DNA of 64,000 nt from contig MJCC01000005.1 of the NCBI GenBank assembly GCA_001766655.1, positions 414,072 to 478,071 on the forward strand, written 5' to 3'. Of the stretch, positions 57,287 through 64,000 are shown one piece after another; positions within the stretch are counted from its first letter, which is position 1; each line of letters starts with the position of its first letter. The notes below the pieces were generated by a model. It saw only the letters and a list, made by a program, of their open reading frames with translations, searched no databases and was not told where the DNA came from. The DNA comes from Phytomonas francai (taxonomy: Eukaryota; Euglenozoa; Kinetoplastea; Trypanosomatida; Trypanosomatidae). Position numbers and translations under genes: made by a program.

Positions 57287-59920
57287 ACCTTTTTGCCCCA
57301 TAGCCAAATTAAATCCTGCGCGTCGTTCCAGTCGTCCAAGTGCTGAAAAGAGCGTGCGCCTTGTCAGACGAAAGTGTTTCTTGATTACCTCCAGAAAATC
57401 TTTGACACCAAGTTTTTTGGGTAATACGCACGATAAGAAAGGGAAAAAATCATCATCAAACATTTGTTTACGAAACGAAAATGAAATTTATGGTAGGAAA
57501 TATTTTCTAGGGTTAAGAAAAAAAATGAGGAACGAAATCACCGTATCCCCTAGTGCTTGGTGATTGTAAAAATGAATTCGAAAAATTAACTTTTAAGATC
57601 CTTTTCCAGACAAGGATACATGAAATAGAGGAGAAATATATAATTTTATACTTAATCAGACGGTTTGTAAAAAAATAATAAAACAAGACAATAAATCGCT
57701 TTTACAATAATAGAAACCATGGGGGGGGGGGCCTATTTTTCCCCCCAGCCCCCATGCGGGGACCCCCTAATTCAGCGATTGCCATAAACTGGGTCTAGCA
57801 CTCTTCTAATATGCTGAAAGCGCGCATATCGTGAATTTTACACCACCCACAGAGACTGCACACTTAGATGCCATGTTTTTATTTAACTCATCAAAAATAT
57901 TTATACCCCCTTTCGCGCCCGCATAAAAATATCCAATTCAAAAGTCTAAATTTATAGCACCACAGCTTCTGAAAAAAAAGAAAATTTACCGCATTTGTAA
58001 AATAACGATAGGGTTAAAAAAATCGTGAAAATGCCATTGACATGTGAAAAAAATTCTAGTATTTAATAAATTCCAGCCTTGTTTTATTTCAATTAAATTA
58101 TCCTTTTCATAGCCCAATTCATTTTTTACAGTGAATATAGATGACAGCGGCCCCATGATAATAATATTAACTTAAAATTGGCCCGATACGCCGACCAAAA
58201 ATGGGCTATATTAAATTTAAACGCCATACCCGGATTATTTAATTTATCCTGTATGATCATTTTTGTGTGTGGGCCAATTTCTTGGACTTTCTTTCATATA
58301 TATAAAGTTTGCGCGGCAAATGAGAACAAAATCCCTACACACACACACACCCAGGCGCCCCCCTACGCAACTCGCCATGAACCCCCTTTGGTTTAATGTG
58401 CATAATATTATTCCATTTTCCCCAATAAACCTCTACGTTTCAATCCTAATCAATAAATTCATCCTTTTTAGCTAATGCAAAAAAAATTGCAATAAATTAA
58501 GGAACTCCTTGGGCGACAAAGGGAAAACATCGCGCATCCAAAAGGCTGCCCCGCCATAGCCTATTTGCCCGTGTTGTTTCACATAACCATTTAAATTTAA
58601 CATATAACTGCTTTTTTGAGAGTGTAAGGCCGTTTTACGTCACCAATCCACCAAAACCAAAAGTATTCACGACGCATTTCCCATTCGCAGGGACCCCCGT
58701 TTGTTATTTTGAATCTTTCTCAACACAGGCCTATTTTTTCCAAAATCTGGTATCAAGCACTGTTAAATTTTCAAAGCCGATCTTTTTAAAAATTATACTA
58801 TTCTAATCGCCAAAAATTTTATTATAAGCAGTTAAAAATGCCGAACGGTGGGGATATGGATATTTAATGCCTGGCGCTTGTTATTTTTTTGGTGTCGAGC
58901 CTTGGTGGGTAGCACCTTCCTGTCCACGCCTCCGCGTCATAAAATTCAATCAGCACCATCAATAGCGTGTTTTAAGCCGTTTCAAAAACAAAAAATGGTG
59001 TCTTTTGTGAATAAAAATGGAAAATATTAATGGGTTGCGCTTTGGTTTTGTTTACGGCAAAATCCGTTGCGTGCCGTTAAAAATGGGGGGGGGGGGGGGG
59101 CCTCCGTCATGGAACGGTTTCGTGTGCATAACATTTCGCCACCTTTACGCACAGAGGCTTTCTAAAAATTCATAATAAATATGTTGAAAATAATAATATT
59201 AATAGGAAAGACTTTATATGAACAAGGGGCGTTCCGACCACGCCAAGGCACAGCGCCAACCCAGGCCCCCCATGCCTCGCTTTGGCACCCGCCCCGGGGG
59301 TGCTACGGCGCATCCGGGGGGCATAGGGGTCACTATAGAAATCGAACTTAATAGTCGCCATCCGCGATACCATTTTATCGTTCACGCTAATGGTGGAAAA
59401 TCCGACCGTCCTATCTTTGTGGGCGCAAGTGCTGGGCATACCGGTGCGGCATACGCCTCGGTTTGGCTTGCTTTTTCCTGCTTAAAATAAAAAAAGCAAA
59501 CGGTAAGGAGCCGCCCAGCGCACTTATAGAGTATAAACCGTTGCCTGTGCAGAATTCTTCTGCAAGAAACACACGGAAAGGACTAAAACACCTGGTTTCT
59601 TTATTTTACAAGTTTTATTATTTTAACATCTCCCCCCCCCCCAAGAATTAGTCCCCTTTTTTTTTGCATGCCGCTGCTCTTCCGTCATGGGAACGCTGCT
59701 ATTATTGCTTTTGGTTTCTGTTTCCCTGAGTTGGGACATTTAAAACGTACTTTCGGGAGGGAGACCCCCTGAACATTTCAGCTTTCATACGCTTTTGAAG
59801 TGCTTTCAAGAGGAAATAAACATAAGACGCACCTACCGCCGCGGTCATGCTGTTCTCCAAAGTATTTAAAAGTACATATTCATATAATCAATAGACTTTT
59901 TTTTTTCCAAGCCGTGATAT
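57287..59920. other. Gene-poor spacer after the tRNA pair
   Basis: About 2.6 kb with no convincing gene. It carries G runs at 57721-57731 (11) and 59085-59100 (16), a C run at 59632-59642 (11), and a short GC-rich island with a 90-codon frame (59218-59490) of unknown significance. Two stretches about 0.95 kb apart (around 57731-57830 and 58689-58790) share words such as GGCCTATTTTT, GGGACCCCC and AAGCAC/TAGCAC, suggesting diverged repeats. The AAG at 59909-59911 after a T run is the likely acceptor for the last gene. Confidence 0.45.
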
Positions 59921-62900
59921 ATGACGTATTCTCATTTCAGAAGCATTAAAGATGTCCATTTGCTGCGCGAAGAACTTGCCAACGACCCTACGTCTGTTAC
60001 CAAGAAGCTTCGGGATGCGTGCGATTTTTTGGAGCACTCCCAGCAGGGCACCGCCTACGATCCGTTAGGAGTGCTCGTGGCACTATTCTCTCCTCGTATG
60101 CCTTCGATTATTTGGACGGTATTGTTTCAAAAACTTCGTGAAAGTGATAGTATCAAAATAAAATTAAGCATTTTCCAGCATTTCGTGCATGTGAGTGAGT
60201 ACATACCAGCTGTTGAAAAAGCAAATGCCTTCCGTATTTTTGCACAGGAGACTGTTCTGCTGTTATCGAAAGAAGAAGTTATGGTTGATATCTCCTTCAA
60301 AAATAGTTTCAGATTAATCGTAGAGTCGCTTGGTATGTATTCTGAGAAAGAATTTTCTTCCCAGATGCTCGGCGTTATGGTGAACAACATGCAGATATGG
60401 AAGCAAAGTGATTTGTTACGCGCCAATGCATTTCTCACAAGTTTATTGGTGTGCTTTACTAATGGCTATGAAACACCGATTCCCTTTTTGTATACCATTA
60501 AGAAAAGGCTGAGTCTTTATGCGTTTTCCTTAGTTCTCGATGCTTGTGCTCCATTCATAATAGACCGCTCACAAAGGTTGGCTGAAAATGGCGCCACATA
60601 CCCCGAATTCATGCATTTAAAAGGGTTATTGGATGAAGCAATGAGTGATTGCTTCTTGGCTAATAAAATGGAGCTCACACAGCCTATTCCTTCGCTTATT
60701 TCTTGCTTTGTCAAATTGAAAGAATTCGATCTAGTGTTTTCTCTTTCTCAAGAGGCTGATGTATGCCAACATGTATTGTTAGCCTTGGAGAATACTAAAA
60801 CCAGGAAGCTCTTAGTTTCCTCTCTATTGAGCTTTCTTCAAAAAACGAGAATTAATTGGTGGAGACACGTCGACATCGTTTTTTCTTACAGCTTGACAGG
60901 TGACTCTGCAACTAGATCATATGCTTTTCTGGCGATTGCTAATGCCGTCGAAGCAATAGAAGAGCATGAGATACTCAATATACAGCCCATGTTATTTGAC
61001 TTATGCAGCCACTTTATCCAAAAACATTGTGTAATGACGGTCTGTGGAATTCTCACCGTTTTTAAAACGAGTTTTTTAAAACTGGCTACGCGGAGGCGGG
61101 TAATAGAGGATTTATTTTACCAGCTCTTCGCTCTGGTTTCCGAAGCACCAATTAGCTTGAAATACAGTTGTTCTGTCGAGCTTCTCGTTTTAGACCTTAT
61201 CCAGATTTCTGGCGTTTATTCTTTCGATTTATTATTATACGTCATCCGGTGTTTCGATTCAGATTATGCAGCTGTACAGAAGGGAGGTCTTAATGCTCTG
61301 TTCGCTTGGTGCTCTACACAAATTATCGATGAATCGTTTCTAGAATCTGTAAATTTTGGAAGAATGGATTTCTTTGAAAAATCATGGTATTGTGACGCCC
61401 CCCAGATGACCATTAATCAGTTATCACCTTATCATCTAAAACAAAATTTGAAAACCATGGCATTTTTTTTCTTAGATCGATTATGCGAAGCTGTAAGTGA
61501 TAGTGGTAAATTGACTGCCGCTGAAAATGCATGTACCGCTATTATCGCACTTGATGAATTTTCGAAATCTCATATTATAATGGATGACCACCCATTGACG
61601 TATATTATGGCTTCCTTTGAAATACTCATAACAAATATGCTCAGCTATAGTGGCATGGAGTCTCTTTCCACTTTCATCAAGTTGATGCAAGCTTCTACAT
61701 CATGTCTTGCAAAGAGCTCCAATTTTCAGCCTATTTCTACACTATCACATAAGGATTTATTTAATCTAATGTGCAGCATTATATTTTATTGTTCTCAGAT
61801 TGTTGATCCCTGTGTTTCTTATGAGTTTGAATCCAATGTGTGCTTTTATGGAGCATTTGTTCCACTCCCATCAATTTTTAGTGAGGCGATGCAGAATCTT
61901 TTTTTATCGGCTCTCCATAATACGGAACCTTTTAAAAACACAGATTTTTATGCTTTTCTTGACGCAACGTTTCTTTTTATAACGCGGTTGATCGAAGTTG
62001 GCGTTCACTCCTGTGTTTTTATTCAACATCTTAGGAAACCGAACTCGGTTTTGTTGAAATGCATAAGCACCTTTGTTGAAACCAATCCCCAAGGTGTTTT
62101 CAAATTCATAAATGCCTTTGTCAAACTTATTTTCCCATCTCCGAGAGAACATGAAAGCGATATTTTTTCCAAGCGGGATTTTTTGGATATCTTCTCGTCA
62201 ATAAGGCATTGCATTATCCGTGGATTCTCACTCGATTTATTTTTAGTCGGGCCAGTTCTTTTTGAGTTGCTTATTTTTTTTATAGAATTAGATTGCAGCT
62301 CTAACTCAACTCAGACCTACGTTCTTTTAGATACGGACTTCTCACTAGTCGAAATCATAATTAGCGAACTCTTGGTGCGAAAAACTTATGCACCACGTTA
62401 CGGCTTTGATATTGTTGAAATATTGCTTCGAACGATACTGAAATTAGTTAAATCACCTTATAAGTCCCGAGTTGCCTTGTTAATAACCTCTGAAAAGTAT
62501 AGTTGCATCGTGAAAATTTTTAATTGTGAGTCTAATGATTTAAACTTAACGATTCTTAACACCTGCAAAGAGTATTTGAGTTTAATTTCGAATGAACTTC
62601 TACTAACGGATAGAACTGAGGAGAGGCCCTTTGGGACATTAACCACATGCATCCAGGACAGGACATCTTTAAGTAGTTTTTTTGGTCTTCTTGAGGCATT
62701 TTGTGGGTTAAATGGCTCCAGGATTGAAATTGACCATCTGCTTCCATATGGATGGGATGAGTCACCGTACTTTCTTGTCCTCAAGGCTTCCAATGATTAT
62801 CGCCTTGTGGACAAGGCGATAAAAGCTTTATTGCATACTCGCTGTGAAGAATGGCTAAAGTGCCTTATGGTTATAGTCATAGTTAATTTCCTTTCACATT

Positions 62901-64000
62901 CAAGACCAGACTGGGGGAATTCAGGATGCTTTTTGTGGAAGAAAACGGAAGCCTCAAGACAAGTTATTCATTTTTTGATGAGTCATAATGGACAGGACAG
63001 CTTTTTGCCCGTTCCTGATCACAATTACGTGCCTGCAGCTGATTGTACAAAAGGGCTGAAGCCTAGTCAGGATAGAAGTACTTGTGCGCGCTTTTGTCAT
63101 GTCTCTTGTAATCTTGATGTTTCGTTTGTGCTCGACTATATCCCTTATGGTGTCTGTGCGATATCAGCTGCGCCGCTTGAGCTCGTGGTAGAAGACTATC
63201 TTACAGATCTGACAGTAACGGATATGTTTGAGTGTTGCAGCCGAGAAACTGGTCTTTCTCTGTTTTACACCTTATACAATGAGAATAAACTCGATAAAAT
63301 CAACGTTTATGGTGTCGTAGCACTTGCGCAGTGTCTAATGCGATCCAAAATACGCAGAGACAGACATGTTACTTTGAAGTCTATAGCCTTTGCCGAGCAC
63401 CTAGAATCATTGCTAGATTCGGTTTCCTCTGCAAACAATGATTTTGTCAAGTGCTTCCGGTACAGTGCATTATTTTTACTTGCTTGGTTTTATTTCGACA
63501 GAGAGGATCACAACCCTTACGATGAGAACATCCTGCTGAGTAACATTCCTCTTTGTCTGAAAATCGTTCAGTATTATGGCTTTCATAGTATCAAGAGGCT
63601 TGACAATGTGGTCGAAACTGTATTAGAAAGGTTGTCTGTCACTGATGAATTAAATTCTGTCGAGGAATCAACACTATTGCTTCTCGTTAGAATTTTTGGA
63701 GGTACGTTTCATTGGTGTGAGTGGCTGCAGTCCCTGTTCGAACAAGGCACTCCAGGGCACTTTAAGGCCTGCCTAAAAGTCAGCCAAGTCCTTTCATTCT
63801 CTCTCAGCACGTGGCTTGACGTGAAGATGATTGTTTCGAATGTACTTCAGCACGACAAGCTTGATAGCAATGTTTCAACTGATAGGCAACGGTACTCATT
63901 ATGGTTGCTATCTTCCACGCTATGCCATTCTGAGAATGATGGTTTATCTGATGAAAAGCCGATATTTCAAACACGCTTTTCCGATTCGCGTCCTGATTTT
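59921..64000 (+). CDS. Very large unknown protein, 3' end outside the window
   Basis: The frame starting at ATG 59921 is open for 1360 codons to the window edge, so only the N-terminal part is seen. The in-frame TGA at 59915-59917 and the acceptor at 59910-59911 fix the start. The protein is rich in Leu, Phe, Ser and Cys with repeated amphipathic helices and no low-complexity region, which suggests an alpha-solenoid (HEAT/ARM-like) scaffold. No catalytic motif is seen, and there is no signal peptide. Large kinetoplastid solenoids include nuclear-pore, transport and PI3K-like proteins, but nothing here picks one. Composition is markedly AT-rich (18 of 60 bases G/C in 61921-61980), unlike the GC plateaus upstream. 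The absence of stops over 4 kb of AT-rich DNA makes it certainly coding. Confidence 0.9.
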   Translation, partial: MTYSHFRSIKDVHLLREELANDPTSVTKKLRDACDFLEHSQQGTAYDPLGVLVALFSPRMPSIIWTVLFQKLRESDSIKIKLSIFQHFVHVSEYIPAVEKANAFRIFAQETVLLLSKEEVMVDISFKNSFRLIVESLGMYSEKEFSSQMLGVMVNNMQIWKQSDLLRANAFLTSLLVCFTNGYETPIPFLYTIKKRLSLYAFSLVLDACAPFIIDRSQRLAENGATYPEFMHLKGLLDEAMSDCFLANKMELTQPIPSLISCFVKLKEFDLVFSLSQEADVCQHVLLALENTKTRKLLVSSLLSFLQKTRINWWRHVDIVFSYSLTGDSATRSYAFLAIANAVEAIEEHEILNIQPMLFDLCSHFIQKHCVMTVCGILTVFKTSFLKLATRRRVIEDLFYQLFALVSEAPISLKYSCSVELLVLDLIQISGVYSFDLLLYVIRCFDSDYAAVQKGGLNALFAWCSTQIIDESFLESVNFGRMDFFEKSWYCDAPQMTINQLSPYHLKQNLKTMAFFFLDRLCEAVSDSGKLTAAENACTAIIALDEFSKSHIIMDDHPLTYIMASFEILITNMLSYSGMESLSTFIKLMQASTSCLAKSSNFQPISTLSHKDLFNLMCSIIFYCSQIVDPCVSYEFESNVCFYGAFVPLPSIFSEAMQNLFLSALHNTEPFKNTDFYAFLDATFLFITRLIEVGVHSCVFIQHLRKPNSVLLKCISTFVETNPQGVFKFINAFVKLIFPSPREHESDIFSKRDFLDIFSSIRHCIIRGFSLDLFLVGPVLFELLIFFIELDCSSNSTQTYVLLDTDFSLVEIIISELLVRKTYAPRYGFDIVEILLRTILKLVKSPYKSRVALLITSEKYSCIVKIFNCESNDLNLTILNTCKEYLSLISNELLLTDRTEERPFGTLTTCIQDRTSLSSFFGLLEAFCGLNGSRIEIDHLLPYGWDESPYFLVLKASNDYRLVDKAIKALLHTRCEEWLKCLMVIVIVNFLSHSRPDWGNSGCFLWKKTEASRQVIHFLMSHNGQDSFLPVPDHNYVPAADCTKGLKPSQDRSTCARFCHVSCNLDVSFVLDYIPYGVCAISAAPLELVVEDYLTDLTVTDMFECCSRETGLSLFYTLYNENKLDKINVYGVVALAQCLMRSKIRRDRHVTLKSIAFAEHLESLLDSVSSANNDFVKCFRYSALFLLAWFYFDREDHNPYDENILLSNIPLCLKIVQYYGFHSIKRLDNVVETVLERLSVTDELNSVEESTLLLLVRIFGGTFHWCEWLQSLFEQGTPGHFKACLKVSQVLSFSLSTWLDVKMIVSNVLQHDKLDSNVSTDRQRYSLWLLSSTLCHSENDGLSDEKPIFQTRFSDSRPDF

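Noticed and set aside
57221..57463. 80-codon minus-strand ORF overlapping tRNA-Thr
   Set aside because: It reads antisense through the tRNA gene, and no acceptor or family match is seen. The upstream part looks protein-like but is too short to support alone.
59218..59490. 90-codon ORF in a GC-rich island of the gene-poor spacer
   Set aside because: There is no family match and no pyrimidine-AG upstream, and an overlapping minus-strand frame is equally open. It may be a decayed fragment.

Overview
The window looks like nuclear DNA of a kinetoplastid flagellate (Euglenozoa). The reasons are: about 23 intronless protein genes, all confidently called ones on the + strand, as in a polycistronic array; pyrimidine tracts followed by AG a short way upstream of many start codons, as expected for spliced-leader trans-splicing; a topoisomerase IB large subunit (39609-41588) that has the Arg/Lys/Arg/His part of the active site but not the C-terminal domain with the catalytic Tyr, which is the split enzyme known from kinetoplastids; and a PEX1 peroxin. 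I cannot name the species. Intergenic spacers are longer and richer in AT microsatellites than in typical trypanosomatids, so a bodonid or other less-studied lineage is possible.

Layout. 1-15.1 kb: the tail of an upstream gene, a polytopic membrane protein, a small unknown gene, a Nup107/Nup84-like nucleoporin with an assembly gap, a CMGC/MAPK-like kinase, an SNM1/PSO2-type DNA-repair nuclease, a zinc-ribbon protein and a BRAP2-type RING/ZnF-UBP protein. 15.2-15.7 kb: a protein-like frame broken by three in-frame stops. 16-25.6 kb: YbeY, an LRR protein, two LYR-like small mitochondrial proteins, a large unknown protein and a katanin/VPS4-like AAA ATPase. 25.6-34.3 kb: mostly AT-rich spacer around a protein with five HECT-like repeats, plus a possible small minus-strand gene. 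34.3-56.9 kb: an interrupted glyoxalase II gene, CPSF73, topoisomerase IB large subunit, an LRR/Sfi1-like/coiled-coil protein, a CID/CCCH/RanBP2 zinc-finger protein, a CtlX-type amidinotransferase, a mitochondrial TPR protein, RUVBL1, a SET methyltransferase and PEX1. 57.1-57.3 kb: head-to-head tRNA-Pro(CGG) and tRNA-Thr(CGT). 57.3-59.9 kb: a gene-poor stretch. 59.9-64 kb: the first 1360 codons of a very large AT-rich gene that runs off the window.

The genes do not form one pathway, as expected for kinetoplastid arrays. Housekeeping themes are DNA topology and repair (topo IB, SNM1), RNA 3'-end formation and transcription (CPSF73, CID protein), chromatin remodelling (RUVBL1), mitochondrial biogenesis (YbeY, LYR-like and TPR proteins), microtubules and basal body (katanin-like, Sfi1-like) and peroxisome/glycosome import (PEX1).

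The most unusual points are two genes interrupted by in-frame stops but otherwise kept in frame, sharply bounded GC-rich plateaus inside genes (about 77% GC in a counted 60-base sample, against 30% in a counted sample of the last gene), a five-fold HECT-like repeat protein, an LRR plus Sfi1-like protein, intergenic hairpins with TA cores, and long G/C homopolymer tracts.
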